Shown: piece after piece, positions 38,010 through 47,122 of the stretch | Position numbering within the stretch: position 1 is the first letter of the stretch | Layout of the letters: each line of letters starts with the position of its first letter | DNA from: Gammaproteobacteria bacterium | Lineage (GTDB): Bacteria > Pseudomonadota > Gammaproteobacteria > Burkholderiales > Rhodocyclaceae | Assembly (NCBI GenBank): GCA_018824085.1 | Contig: JAHJHI010000039.1 | Location: forward strand, 62,001 to 126,000 | Direction of reading: 5' to 3' | Length of the DNA stretch: 64,000 nt | Program-made: the position numbers and the translations under genes | Notes under the pieces: model-generated | What the model saw: only the letters and a program-made list of their open reading frames with translations | Told to the model about the DNA's origin: nothing | Databases searched by the model: none

Positions 38010-38418
38010 TTTCCTCAACCTCGTCTTCGAAATCGTATTGGCGGGGCGCATCCTTTTCCAGCGCCTTGCGCAGCCACGGCGGCGGCGTGCCGCGCAGCAC
38101 CACCAGCAACTTGTCCAGAATGTCCATGATGGGTTCGGGCTGGCTCACCTTGATCGGGTGGATCTTGCTGGCCACGACCCGCGCCGCCGCCGAGCCGCCG
38201 ATGGCGGCGACATAGACGATGGCGACGTCCTTGATCGCGTCGAGCTTGGGCGCGAGCTTGTCCTCGTCACCGTCCTCGTCGAGCTTGCCGCCGAAGTCGA
38301 AGCTTTCGAGGAAGTGGTATCCGTCGCGGTTGATCTCGTACACCGCGAGGTGTTTGGCCCAGCCGAAGTGCGCATCGACGCACTGCTTGTCCTGGGTTGC
38401 GAAGGCGATCTTCATCAT
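38002..38418 (-). CDS. nifX: NifX, cofactor-precursor carrier
   Basis: 138 residues: [21 protein letters not shown] start, [22 protein letters not shown] core and PWLRKALEK. Binds NifB-co/VK-cluster between NifB and NifEN. ATG 38418 or the next ATG at 38415; GAGGAGCAG precedes both. Confidence 0.95.
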   Translation of the reverse strand: MMKIAFATQDKQCVDAHFGWAKHLAVYEINRDGYHFLESFDFGGKLDEDGDEDKLAPKLDAIKDVAIVYVAAIGGSAAARVVASKIHPIKVSQPEPIMDILDKLLVVLRGTPPPWLRKALEKDAPRQYDFEDEVEENG

Positions 38419-38453
38419 CTGCTCCTCATGGGTGGATCAATGACCGGCGCCGG

Positions 38454-39884
38454 TCAGGCGCCGACCGCGTCGGGCACGACTTCGGCGACCGGCGCCGAAG
38501 CGTCGCAGCCGCAACCGCCCGCGGTGCCGCCGCTGGCAGCCAGCCGGCTCTCTTCCGGCAACGGCCAGTCCTGCGGCGTGTTCTGGTGTTCGTCGGCGAG
38601 GAAGGCATTGGCCCAGCCGTTGATCAGGTCGCGCGTGCCGCGATAGCCGACGCTCAGCACGTGCGCGGCGCCGAGCCGGTCGAACATCGGGATGCCCGCG
38701 CGCAGCAGCGGAATCTCCAGCCGCTGCGCCGCCTGGCGACCGTGCGAATGCGTGATGAGCAGTTGCGCGCCGCGCTCCTTTGCACGCGTTTCAAGGTCTT
38801 CGAGGTCGCCCACCAGCACCTGGTCGCACGGCATCTTCTCCAGCACGCGCGAATGCGTGGTGGTCACCGCGGCGACGATTTCCGCGCCCATCTCGCCGGC
38901 AGTCGCACCGAGCGCGTACAGCAGGTCGGGTTCGGCGCCGATGGCGAACTTCTTGCCGCCGACCCAGAAGTGCGCGTCAAGCATGACGTCCTGCAGCTGC
39001 GTGCGCTGGCGCCGGTACTTCGCCGGCACCGGGCGGCCCGACAGCCGCGACAGGCAGTGCAGGAACTCATCCACCGGTGACAGGCCGGTGAGCCGGTCGA
39101 ATACATGGCAGGGCACGCCGCAGCGCGCAAGAATCGCGGCGGCGGCGGCGTCCATGCGCGCGCCGATCGCCAGCGTCGCCTTCGCCGCGCCGAGCCGGCG
39201 CAGCGCGTCGGGCGTCGTGCCGCCGAGCGTGGTCGGCGTGAAGCTGGCCGGGATGTGGCCGTCCATCGAGCCGGACAGGTCGGGCAGCACGCGCGCCCTC
39301 AGGCCGAAGGATTCGATCATTTCGCGCAGCTCTTCGATGTCCGCCGGCGTCAGATGCGCACCCGGCAGCAGGTTCACCAGATCATCCTCGCGCACGTCGC
39401 ACGGCTGCGCGAAGGCGTCGATGACGGCGAGCACGGCCTTGCCCCAGCCGTCCTCGAAGGCGCCGACGTAGTCCGGCGTCGACACGTAGACGATGTCGGT
39501 GCCGGCCAGCGCGTCGCCATGCTTGCGGCGGATCGCGTGCAGGTAGCCGTCGACGTCGTCACCCTTGGTTTCGGTGAGGCCGGTCGAGGCGATGGCGATG
39601 AGCGACGGGTTGGCGCGCTTCTTGATGTTCAGGATGGCCTGTTCGATGTTCTCCAGGCCCCCGAGGATGGTGCTCACCTCGTTCATCGCCGTGGTCTGCA
39701 TCGGGATCGCCTCCTTGAAGTGGCGAACCAGCAGCACCAGGCCGAACGAGGTACAGCCCTGCGAGCCGTGCATCATGGGCATGCAGTTGTCCAGCCCCAT
39801 GAAGGCGTAGCACGCACCGAGCGGCTGACTCATCTTCAGCGGATTGACGGTGCATGCCTTCTTCGAATCGACGACGGTGGCCAT
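38454..39884 (-). CDS. nifN: FeMo-cofactor scaffold subunit NifN
   Basis: 476 residues, NifK-like. N-terminal NPLKMSQPLGACYAFMGLDN and GSQGCTSFGLVLLVRHFKEA with its Cys, then IASTGLTETKGDDVDG in the place of the MoFe [12 protein letters not shown] segment. C-terminal CGCD/Gly-Cys cluster (TAGGCGCDAS). With NifE forms the alpha2beta2 complex where NifB-co is matured. Confidence 0.96.
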   Translation of the reverse strand: MATVVDSKKACTVNPLKMSQPLGACYAFMGLDNCMPMMHGSQGCTSFGLVLLVRHFKEAIPMQTTAMNEVSTILGGLENIEQAILNIKKRANPSLIAIASTGLTETKGDDVDGYLHAIRRKHGDALAGTDIVYVSTPDYVGAFEDGWGKAVLAVIDAFAQPCDVREDDLVNLLPGAHLTPADIEELREMIESFGLRARVLPDLSGSMDGHIPASFTPTTLGGTTPDALRRLGAAKATLAIGARMDAAAAAILARCGVPCHVFDRLTGLSPVDEFLHCLSRLSGRPVPAKYRRQRTQLQDVMLDAHFWVGGKKFAIGAEPDLLYALGATAGEMGAEIVAAVTTTHSRVLEKMPCDQVLVGDLEDLETRAKERGAQLLITHSHGRQAAQRLEIPLLRAGIPMFDRLGAAHVLSVGYRGTRDLINGWANAFLADEHQNTPQDWPLPEESRLAASGGTAGGCGCDASAPVAEVVPDAVGA

Positions 39885-39901
39885 GATGCGCGCCTCCCGG
39901 T

Positions 39902-41317
39902 TCAGGCCGCGTCGGCCGTGAAGTCGACCGGGCCGTCTTCCCAGGGCGCGGGCCTGCGCACCGCTTCCCAGATCGGGTTGTACAGCGCCTTGTCGATCTC
40001 GCGCACGAGGTCGACCATGCCTTCGTAGCCGGCGTAGGCGTGATGGCGTTCCTGGTTGATGTCCAGCCAGGGCATCTTGGCCTTGAGCGCGATGAACTGG
40101 CTGCGCCCGCCCGACAGCATGATGTCCGCCTTGGCGTCCCGGAGCATCGCGTACATTTCGCGCGGCGTCATGTCGTCGATCATGTGGGCGTCCTGCCCCA
40201 TCAGCTCCTTGATCTTCTCCTTGTCTTCCTTGGTCGACTTCTTGACGCTGGTGCCGACCAGTTCGAGCCCGGCTTCCTGCAGCGCCGCGACCACGGACCA
40301 GCTCTTCACGCCGCCGGTGATGAGCAGCACCTTCTTGCCTTCGAGGCGCGGGCGGTAGGCGGCGATGCGCTCGAACGCGCGCTTTTCCTCCACCGCGATG
40401 AGCGCCTCGGTGCGCGCCTTCAGTTCTTCCGGCGCGCCCTTCTGCACCAGCAGGCGGGCGATTTCGCGCAGCGTCTCCGACATGTCGCCGATGCCGTAGA
40501 ACGAGCCTTCGAAGAACGGAATGTCATAGCGCTCTTCCATCTTGCGCGCGATGTTGATCATCGACTTCGAGCACACCATCATCGACGCCCTGGCGCGGTG
40601 GCTGTACGCCACTTCGCGGTAGCGGCCGTCGCCCGAGATGCAGGACAGGATGCGCACGCCGAGCGCGTCGAGCAGCGGCTTGACCTGCCACAGCTCGCCG
40701 GCCAGGTTGTACTCGCCGATGATGTTGATGTCGTACGGCGTGACGAAGTCCGGCTCTTCGGTGCCGATGACGTAGTCGAGCAGCGCTTCCGCACCCAGCT
40801 TGTTGCCGAGGTTCTTCGGGCCGACGAAGCCGGGAGCGTTCACCGGAATGACCGGCTTGCCGAACTTCTCGCTCGCGCGCTTGCACACCGCCTCGATGTC
40901 GTCGCCGATCAGCGCGGTGACGCAGGTCTGGTAGACGAACACCGCCGGCGGATCGTACTTCTCGATGATTTCCTTCACCGACCTGAACAGCCGCTTCTCG
41001 CCGCCGTAGATGACGTCCAGTTCGTTGATGTCCGTGGTGAAGCCGGTGCGGTAGAGGCGCGAACCGCTGCTCGACGAATTGCGGTTGTCCCACGAATTGC
41101 CTTCACAGGCGATCGGGCCGTGCACGAGGTGCGCGACGTCGACGATGGGCTGCAGCGCAACCTTCGCGCCGTCGAACGCGCAGCCGCCGGCGGCGGCGCC
41201 GGGCGACAGCTGCTTGGTACAGCCCTTCTTCTTTTCCTTCGCGGACTTGTTCTGGTTGTGCTCGCAGGCCGGTTCCTCGAACACGTCCTGGATCTTGGCG
41301 GATACGCGGGCATCCAT
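39902..41317 (-). CDS. nifE: FeMo-cofactor scaffold subunit NifE
   Basis: 471 residues, NifD-like. N-terminal Cys region (EPACEHNQ, KGCTKQLSPGAAAGGCAFDG), [32 protein letters not shown] and ISGDGRYREVAYSH. ATG 41317 with AGAGGTGTGCA; the reading frame continues upstream without family sequence. First gene of nifENX-(DUF269)-(DUF683)-fdxB-nifQ. Confidence 0.96.
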   Translation of the reverse strand: MDARVSAKIQDVFEEPACEHNQNKSAKEKKKGCTKQLSPGAAAGGCAFDGAKVALQPIVDVAHLVHGPIACEGNSWDNRNSSSSGSRLYRTGFTTDINELDVIYGGEKRLFRSVKEIIEKYDPPAVFVYQTCVTALIGDDIEAVCKRASEKFGKPVIPVNAPGFVGPKNLGNKLGAEALLDYVIGTEEPDFVTPYDINIIGEYNLAGELWQVKPLLDALGVRILSCISGDGRYREVAYSHRARASMMVCSKSMINIARKMEERYDIPFFEGSFYGIGDMSETLREIARLLVQKGAPEELKARTEALIAVEEKRAFERIAAYRPRLEGKKVLLITGGVKSWSVVAALQEAGLELVGTSVKKSTKEDKEKIKELMGQDAHMIDDMTPREMYAMLRDAKADIMLSGGRSQFIALKAKMPWLDINQERHHAYAGYEGMVDLVREIDKALYNPIWEAVRRPAPWEDGPVDFTADAA

Positions 41318-41427
41318 TGCACACCTCTCTTTCGGTCGATGCGGCAGCGCTCGCTGCCGGCGTTCGCACACGCACGCTTGAGGTCCGCCGCGCAGCACGG
41401 GCCCGAGCCGGTTACGCCTTCCCTTCA

Positions 41428-41442
41428 GCAGGAATGATGCCA
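41428..41442 (-). promoter_or_regulatory. Probable sigma-54 promoter of the nifENX operon
   Basis: Leftward strand TGGCAT-CATTC-CTGC: 5 of 6 and 3 of 4 with correct spacing, ~110 bp upstream of nifE. No better match in the gap. Confidence 0.6.
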
Positions 41443-41503
41443 AGGCCTCCCGACCCGCAAAGCAGCCCTTGAATCAGTGCCATAGCGGACACGCCGCCCC
41501 GCC

Positions 41504-41544
41504 CCCGACAAACGATGCGCGCTTTGCGACACGCGTTTGTCGGG
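41504..41544. repeat. 11-bp perfect inverted repeat enclosing a NifA-like site upstream of nifE
   Basis: Arms CCCGACAAACG (41504-41514) and CGTTTGTCGGG (41534-41544) with 19 bp between them. Inside lies TGC-N10-ACA (41516-41531; on the other strand TGT-N10-GCA), one base short of a NifA site and 74 bp from the nifE promoter. It also follows the 3' end of the gene at 41569 and could form an mRNA hairpin, though no T-run follows. Confidence 0.6.
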
Positions 41545-41568
41545 TTTGGCGCGTGGCCGCGTCGCGAT

Positions 41569-41883
41569 TCATTCGATGCCGTCCATCTTCGCCTTCTGGA
41601 AGACGGCCTCCTGCAGACGCTTCGCGATGCCGCCCGGCGTGGCGTCGAAATCGCGGTTCGACGCGTTCAGCGCGTCCTGCGCCACGGCCGATTCCGGCAG
41701 CGTCAGCACGATGCGTCCGGCCATGTGCGTGGCCTGCGGCACCGCCCGCAGAATGGCTTGCCGATTGGGATGCTCGATCAGGGGCACGAGCTTCGTCGCC
41801 TCCGGCCGGCCGTCCAGACACACCGCGTCGTCGATCACCTCGACCTTGCGGCCGTCCTCAGTCATCTTCACAAGAACCGCCAT
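41569..41883 (-). CDS. Unknown 104-residue nif-linked protein
   Basis: Not recognised. Begins MAVLVKMTEDGRKVEVIDDAV; central HPNRQAILRAVPQATHMAGR; ends AKRLQEAVFQKAKMDGIE. One Cys (CLDGRPEA). No membrane or metal motif. Mixed alpha/beta composition. AGGAG-type ribosome site upstream. A weak sigma-54-like CGGCAC-ATCTC-CTGC lies at 41923-41937 on its strand. Confidence 0.72.
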   Translation of the reverse strand: MAVLVKMTEDGRKVEVIDDAVCLDGRPEATKLVPLIEHPNRQAILRAVPQATHMAGRIVLTLPESAVAQDALNASNRDFDATPGGIAKRLQEAVFQKAKMDGIE

Positions 41884-41922
41884 GCTGCTTCTCCTTCAGG
41901 GTGGGTTGTCCGGCAACCCGAA

Positions 41923-41937
41923 GCAGGAGATGTGCCG
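41923..41937 (-). promoter_or_regulatory. Possible sigma-54 promoter for the 104-residue gene
   Basis: Leftward CGGCAC-ATCTC-CTGC: 5 of 6 and 3 of 4, correct spacing, ~40 bp before the ATG. Partly overlaps the region of a divergent candidate at 41942. Confidence 0.4.
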
Positions 41938-41941
41938 CGCC

Positions 41942-41956
41942 GGGAACGAAGCTTGC
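41942..41956 (+). promoter_or_regulatory. Possible weak sigma-54 promoter for the receiver/AAA+/nifF operon
   Basis: GGGAAC-GAAGC-TTGC: 4 of 6 and a perfect -12, start expected ~30 bp before the ATG at 41997. Same pattern (xGGxAC plus TTGCT) as at 36022 and 49948. Confidence 0.35.
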
Positions 41957-41996
41957 TCCGTCGGGATGACCCACTTTCCGGACGGAGGCAGCAACC

Positions 41997-42422
41997 ATGC
42001 AGATCGGCGTAGACAGCCAGCGCGCGGTGGAGAACAGGCGCGTATTCGTGGTCGACAACGACGAGGTCGTCGGCATGGCGCTGCAATTCATGCTCGCCGA
42101 CGAGATGGAAACCCACGTACTGCAGGGCAGCGCCGAAGCGCTGTCCAAGGGCGCGGCCGCGCCGCCCGACGTATTGCTGCTGGGCTCGGGCGTGCTGGCG
42201 AGCGAGGGCGTCGACGTGGTGACCCGCCTGAAGGCCGGGTTGCCCGGCGTGAAGATCCTGCTCGTGTGCCTGGACGCCGCGGAGGACGACGTGCGCGCGG
42301 CACTCGCGCTGGGCGCCGACAGCACGCTGCTGCGTCCGCTCAAGGTGGAGAACGTGCGCCGCCGCGTGGATACCCAGCTCGGTCGGCGCACGCCGCTGGA
42401 AATCCCGGTCGTGCTGCGCTGA
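41997..42422 (+). CDS. Degenerate receiver (pseudo-response-regulator) protein in the nifF operon
   Basis: 141 residues, a single CheY-like receiver fold without output domain. The acidic pocket (VFVVDNDE, D20/D22) remains, but the phosphoacceptor is Gly63 (PDVLLLG), the beta-4 Thr/Ser is replaced by Cys (ILLVCLD), and the conserved KP Lys is Arg (LLRPLK). It therefore cannot be phosphorylated in the usual way. GGAGGCAGCAACC ribosome site. Ends 10 bp before the AAA+ gene, pointing to a joint function. Confidence 0.82.
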   Translation: MQIGVDSQRAVENRRVFVVDNDEVVGMALQFMLADEMETHVLQGSAEALSKGAAAPPDVLLLGSGVLASEGVDVVTRLKAGLPGVKILLVCLDAAEDDVRAALALGADSTLLRPLKVENVRRRVDTQLGRRTPLEIPVVLR

Positions 42423-42432
42423 AGGCGCCGCC

Positions 42433-44136
42433 ATGAAGATCCTGATCGACGCGCCGCACGTGGAAAGCATGGTCGATGCGTTCCCCGACCTGGCGGCATT
42501 GCGCGAGCAGCTGCGCTTCGGCAAGCGCATCGAGGTGCCGGTGTCGCGCCTGTCGGTCGAGGCACTGCGCTTCCTCGGCAAGCTCTACAGCGACGCCGGG
42601 CCCGCCATGGCGCTGCGCGCCGCCCACCTGGCAACGCTGCAGCGCGCGCTCGAAGGCGACGGCCACCGCTTCGCGGCGAACGATCTCGAATCGGTCGTGC
42701 CGGCGCTGGCGCGCCACCTCGCGACCGACGCGATACGCGGCTGGCTGTTCACCGCGAACCTGACGACGCGCCCGCTGCCCTGGGTGGTGAGCCGGCTCGA
42801 CTACACGCCTGCCAGCAGCGACGAGAGCGGCAAGGTGTTCATCGAACTCAAGGCCAATGTGAAGGCCACGCTGGCGACCACCGTCATCCGCATCTACGGC
42901 GCCGACGTGGTCGGGCGCACCGTCGGCGAAATTCTCGCCAGCAAGGGTTTCCTGAAGGAAACGCCGGAACTGGTCGCGGCGTGCGACGCCACCGTCGAAC
43001 GCTATTTCGACTGGCGCGGCCGCTATGGCGAACAGTTCTCCGGCACCGGTACCGGCTTCCACGCGGAAGACCCCACGGCCAGCCACCGCGACACCGACTG
43101 GTCGCGCAAGGACGTCGTCGTGCTGTCGGCCAGCGGCGGCGCAGCGCGCCTGGTCAACGACGAGGGCATCCTGCCGGCGCGCACGCTGCTGCTGGACGCG
43201 CCGGGCGACATCCTCGGCCCGTATCTGCGCAAGGCGGCGAAGAGCAACCGCTACGACGCCGAAGAGGAAGTCGGTGCCTCGCGCGACGCGATGCCGGAGG
43301 GGCTGTTCTCGCAGCTGCCGGTGCATCCTTACGTCCTGATGTTCCACCTCGACCTGCACCACTACCTCTGGGTGCACGTGGACGACATGACGCCGTACGC
43401 CTACCAGCCCGCGCTCAAGCAAAAGCTCGTGCTGCCGCCGGAACAGACCGACCTGATCGACATCCTGACGGCCGAGATGGACGTGCTGATGGACGACATC
43501 ATCGCCGGCAAGTCGGGCGGCACCACGGTGCTGTGCGCCGGGCCGGCCGGTGTCGGCAAGACGCTGACCGCCGAGGTGTATTCGGAAATCATCCGCCGCC
43601 CGCTGTACCGCGTGCATTCCGGCCAGCTCGGCCTGAACGTCGCCGCGATGGAGACGGCGCTGAAGGACGTGCTCACGCGCGCGCAGCGCTGGGGGGCGGT
43701 GATGCTGATCGACGAGGCTGACGTCTACATCAAGCGGCGCGACGACAACATCGCGATGAACGCCGTGGTCGGCGTGTTCCTGCGCGTGCTCGAGTACTTC
43801 AACGGCCTGCTCTTCCTCACCACCAACCGCGTCGATGACATCGACGAAGCCATCGTGTCGCGCTGCATCGCGCTGATCCGCTACGAGCCGCCCGACCTGG
43901 CCGCGCGCGCGCGCATCTGGCAGGTGATGGCGGCGCAGTTCGCGCTCGGCATCGACCAGGCGCTGACCGATGAACTCGCCGCACTGTTTCCGGCCGCCAC
44001 CGGCCGCGACATCAAGGGCCTGTCCAAACTGGCCGCGAAGTACTGCCAGCACAAGGCCTGCGCCCCCACCATCGCCGTGTTCAGACGCTGCGCGATCTTC
44101 CGCGGCATGACCCCGGCACACGAGCTTCCCGCCTGA
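42433..44136 (+). CDS. AAA+ ATPase with large unknown N-terminal domain, upstream of nifF
   Basis: 567 residues. Residues 1-~340 match nothing I recognise (contains WVVSRLDYTPASSD, and a Tyr/His-rich stretch LDLHHYLWVHVDDMTPYAY near 315-333). Residues ~345-540 are an AAA+ module: Walker A GPAGVGKT (370-377), Walker B VMLIDEAD (Asp427-Glu428), sensor-1 LTTNR (Asn465), and SRC arginine region. Not of the sigma-54-activator kind (no GAFTGA). Likely a remodelling or disassembly ATPase; partner candidates are the adjacent pseudo-receiver and nitrogenase assembly proteins. Confidence 0.85.
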   Translation: MKILIDAPHVESMVDAFPDLAALREQLRFGKRIEVPVSRLSVEALRFLGKLYSDAGPAMALRAAHLATLQRALEGDGHRFAANDLESVVPALARHLATDAIRGWLFTANLTTRPLPWVVSRLDYTPASSDESGKVFIELKANVKATLATTVIRIYGADVVGRTVGEILASKGFLKETPELVAACDATVERYFDWRGRYGEQFSGTGTGFHAEDPTASHRDTDWSRKDVVVLSASGGAARLVNDEGILPARTLLLDAPGDILGPYLRKAAKSNRYDAEEEVGASRDAMPEGLFSQLPVHPYVLMFHLDLHHYLWVHVDDMTPYAYQPALKQKLVLPPEQTDLIDILTAEMDVLMDDIIAGKSGGTTVLCAGPAGVGKTLTAEVYSEIIRRPLYRVHSGQLGLNVAAMETALKDVLTRAQRWGAVMLIDEADVYIKRRDDNIAMNAVVGVFLRVLEYFNGLLFLTTNRVDDIDEAIVSRCIALIRYEPPDLAARARIWQVMAAQFALGIDQALTDELAALFPAATGRDIKGLSKLAAKYCQHKACAPTIAVFRRCAIFRGMTPAHELPA

Positions 44137-44150
44137 CCCACACCACCTGA

Positions 44151-44705
<555 letters not shown>

Positions 44706-44732
44706 TCGCCGCGGCGCGTCGGGCATCGCTTC

Positions 44733-44775
44733 GCTCACCCGAGCCGGGCCGGGGTTCCCGCTGGTCCGGGTGAGC
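44733..44775. terminator. Strong hairpin between convergent nifF and Rieske genes
   Basis: GCTCACCCG (44733-44741) pairs with CGGGTGAGC (44767-44775); the interior is also partly self-complementary (CCGGGCC against GGTCCGG). No T-run, so possibly a bidirectional attenuating hairpin. Confidence 0.55.
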
Positions 44776-44822
44776 CGATGGCGACGCCCGACATCAGCCC
44801 ACCGTCCGGCCCGCCGCCCGCC

Positions 44823-45140
44823 TCAATCCTCGTCCTCCAGATCGATTTCGATCACGCCATCCGCCAGGCGTATCGGGTACTCCTGCATCGCACAGCCCTC
44901 GGGTGCCACGCCCTCGCCTGTCTGTCCGTCGAACACCCAGCCGTGTGCGATGCAGGTGAGCGTGCGGCCGCTGAACACGCCGCGCGTGAGTGACACGTCG
45001 TCATGCGGACAGGCCGCGTCGAAAGCCCGCGGCCGGCCGCCCTCCGGCCACATCACGACAACCTCGGTGCCATCCACGATGCACGGCACGAGTTCGCCCT
45101 CGTGGAGCAGGCTGCTTTTGCACAACGGCTGAAATGCCAT
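44823..45140 (-). CDS. Rieske-type [2Fe-2S] ferredoxin
   Basis: 105 residues with the Rieske ligand motifs CPHDDVSL and CIAHGWVFDG (CxH...CxxH), in the NirD/BphF-like soluble group. Possible electron carrier for nitrogenase or a partner oxygenase. It lies downstream of nifHDK, but the nifK terminator lies between, so it probably has its own promoter. Acidic C-terminus DLEDED. Confidence 0.9.
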   Translation of the reverse strand: MAFQPLCKSSLLHEGELVPCIVDGTEVVVMWPEGGRPRAFDAACPHDDVSLTRGVFSGRTLTCIAHGWVFDGQTGEGVAPEGCAMQEYPIRLADGVIEIDLEDED

Positions 45141-45368
45141 GTCGTTCTCCCGGGAACACTGTCGGCTTTCCGACCCGGCGGGCCGGATGACATGGCCGAG
45201 CAAGATCGATACCGGGTCGGCGCCGCATGCGCTGCCGCCGCCCGGCCGGCTGATTCGCCACACCGGCGGGCGGCGGCTCGTCGCTGGAAGACGTATCCGG
45301 CGAATGAACCGAAGCGGCGCGTATGCCGAAGGCCCGCCGGCTCCCGCTTTGCGCCGTCTTGGATGAAA
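45141..45368. other. Gap between the nifK terminator and the Rieske gene
   Basis: GC-rich, no gene seen and no sigma-54 or NifA site on the leftward strand. The Rieske promoter must lie here but cannot be recognised. Confidence 0.5.
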
Positions 45369-45398
45369 ACGGGCTGCGCGGTTTCCCGGGCAGCCCGT
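45369..45398 (-). terminator. Rho-independent terminator of nifHDK
   Basis: ACGGGCTGC (45369-45377) pairs with GCAGCCCGT (45390-45398); on the leftward strand the stem is followed by TTTTC. 45 bp after the nifK stop. Confidence 0.8.
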
Positions 45399-45442
45399 CA
45401 GGACGGCTCTGAGCGTGCCGGGGCTGCCCCCGGCACGGAACC

Positions 45443-47002
45443 TCAGCGGATGATGTCGTACGAGTAGTCGGTCTTGCCCGGCTCTATCGTATTGACGTCG
45501 ATGGACTCGAAGAACTCGTCGAGCAGCATGATCAGAACGCGAAGCCCGCCGTCATAGCCCCAGATCGGATAGCGATGGTAGTGGTGACGGTCGAAGATCG
45601 GGAACACCATGCGGATCAGCGGCGTGCCGGTGTCGCGCTCGAGGTACTTGCCGTAGGTGTTTCCGATGAGGAAATCCACCGGCTCGGTGAAGAGCAGCGA
45701 ACGCATGTGCCACAGGTCGCGCTTCGGATAGACCTTGCAGCCGGCGCCGTAGGGCGAGGCGTCGAGCACGCCCTGGACCCTGGACGCCCATTCCTTTTCA
45801 CCGTTGGTGGCGAGGATGTGGGCCGGCTCGGCGCCAAGCTCGAGCAGGAACCCGGTCAGGCCGAGCATCATGTCCGGGTCACCGTACAGTGCGTAGCGCT
45901 TGCCGTGCAGGTGAGCCTGGCTGTCGGCCATCGCATCGACGAGCTGGCCGCGTTCCAGCTCCAGCTCGGCCGGGATCGGCTTGCCGGTGACGCGCGACAG
46001 CTCCATCAGGAACTTGTCGGTGCCGGCGACGCCGATCGGGCTGTTCAGCTTGACCACTTCCTGACCGTGCTCGGCGATGAACCTGGCGGTCTTTTCGCAG
46101 CAGAACTCCTGGAAGATGAACGTCGCCTTGGCGTTGAGCGCGCGCTCGACGGTCGCCTTCGTCGTGCCGCCCTCGTACATGCGGAACTCGCCATCGGTCG
46201 GCGTGTTCCAGACTTCGGACGGATCGCAGATGATGTTGTAGTCGATGCCGAACAGGCCGAGGATGCGCTTGATTTCCTTCATGTTGCCGACGACGAAGCC
46301 GTCGAAGCCGCCGATGAAGTTGATCGATTCGTCGGGCACGCGCTCAAGCTTCGGCGCGGTGTCGGCCTTGCCGTCCCAGAAGTGGCGCAGGATGCCGAGC
46401 AGCGCATTGTCGTAGCCGGTGATGTGGCTGCCGACGAATGCCGGCGTGTGCGCGAACGGCACGTCGAACTCGGCCGGCACGCTGCCTTTTTCCTTCGACG
46501 TCTTGATGAAGGCGTTCAGGTCGTCGCCGATGACTTCCGCCATGCAGGTGGTCGACACCGCGATCATTTCCGGCTTGTACAGGTTGAAGGTATTCGCCAG
46601 GCCGTCGACCATGTTGTTCAGGCCGCCGAACACGGCGGCGTCTTCCGTCATGGACGACGACACGCAGGACGTCGGTTCCTTGAAATGGCGCGAGAAGTGC
46701 GAACGGTAGTAGGCGACGCAGCCCTGCGAGCCGTGCACGAAGCTCAGCGTCTTGGCAAAGCCGTTGGCAACATACACCGCACCCAGCGGCTGGCAGGCCT
46801 TGGCGGGATTGACGGTCAGGGCCTCACGCGCGAAGTTCTTCTCCTTGTAGTCCTCGGTCTTCGTCCACTCGACGATTTCCTTGATCTTTGCATCGGCGTG
46901 ATTGAATTCGAACTCCGACTTCTTGTCGGCGAGCATCTTCTGGTACTCGGGCTCGCGGAACAGAAGTTCGTGATCGAGGATCTTGTCGGCTGATTGAGGC
47001 AT
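45443..47002 (-). CDS. nifK: Nitrogenase MoFe protein beta subunit
   Basis: 519 residues. P-cluster ligands are all present: [35 protein letters not shown] and [16 protein letters not shown]; Ser of the P-cluster region follows in the conserved block. C-terminus SYDIIR as in other NifK. Ribosome site AGGAGCAATC. Third cistron of nifHDK. Confidence 0.98.
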   Translation of the reverse strand: MPQSADKILDHELLFREPEYQKMLADKKSEFEFNHADAKIKEIVEWTKTEDYKEKNFAREALTVNPAKACQPLGAVYVANGFAKTLSFVHGSQGCVAYYRSHFSRHFKEPTSCVSSSMTEDAAVFGGLNNMVDGLANTFNLYKPEMIAVSTTCMAEVIGDDLNAFIKTSKEKGSVPAEFDVPFAHTPAFVGSHITGYDNALLGILRHFWDGKADTAPKLERVPDESINFIGGFDGFVVGNMKEIKRILGLFGIDYNIICDPSEVWNTPTDGEFRMYEGGTTKATVERALNAKATFIFQEFCCEKTARFIAEHGQEVVKLNSPIGVAGTDKFLMELSRVTGKPIPAELELERGQLVDAMADSQAHLHGKRYALYGDPDMMLGLTGFLLELGAEPAHILATNGEKEWASRVQGVLDASPYGAGCKVYPKRDLWHMRSLLFTEPVDFLIGNTYGKYLERDTGTPLIRMVFPIFDRHHYHRYPIWGYDGGLRVLIMLLDEFFESIDVNTIEPGKTDYSYDIIR

Positions 47003-47020
47003 GGTTGATTGCTCCTTGAT

Positions 47021-47107
47021 GCAGGGTGGGCCGGCGGCGTCACGCCACCCGGCCCGTCGACGCGCGGGTCGCTCGTGGTGGGCTTCGGTCCCTCAACCCA
47101 CCCTACG
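47021..47107. repeat. Imperfect palindromic intergenic element between nifD and nifK
   Basis: Two adjacent inverted repeats: GGGCCGG (47028-47034) with CCGGCCC (47049-47055) plus an inner GGCGT/ACGCC pair, and GGTGGG (47077-47082) with CCCACC (47097-47102). AGGGTGGG/CCCACCCT ends frame the block. It looks like a REP-like element with mRNA-hairpin potential. A short similar stretch (AGGGTGGGTTGTCCGGCAAC) occurs at 41899. Confidence 0.55.
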
Positions 47108-47122
47108 TTTCACTTCGGGTAC

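Noticed and set aside
45141-45368. Sigma-54 promoter for the Rieske ferredoxin gene
   Set aside because: No site with correct -24/-12 spacing on the leftward strand.
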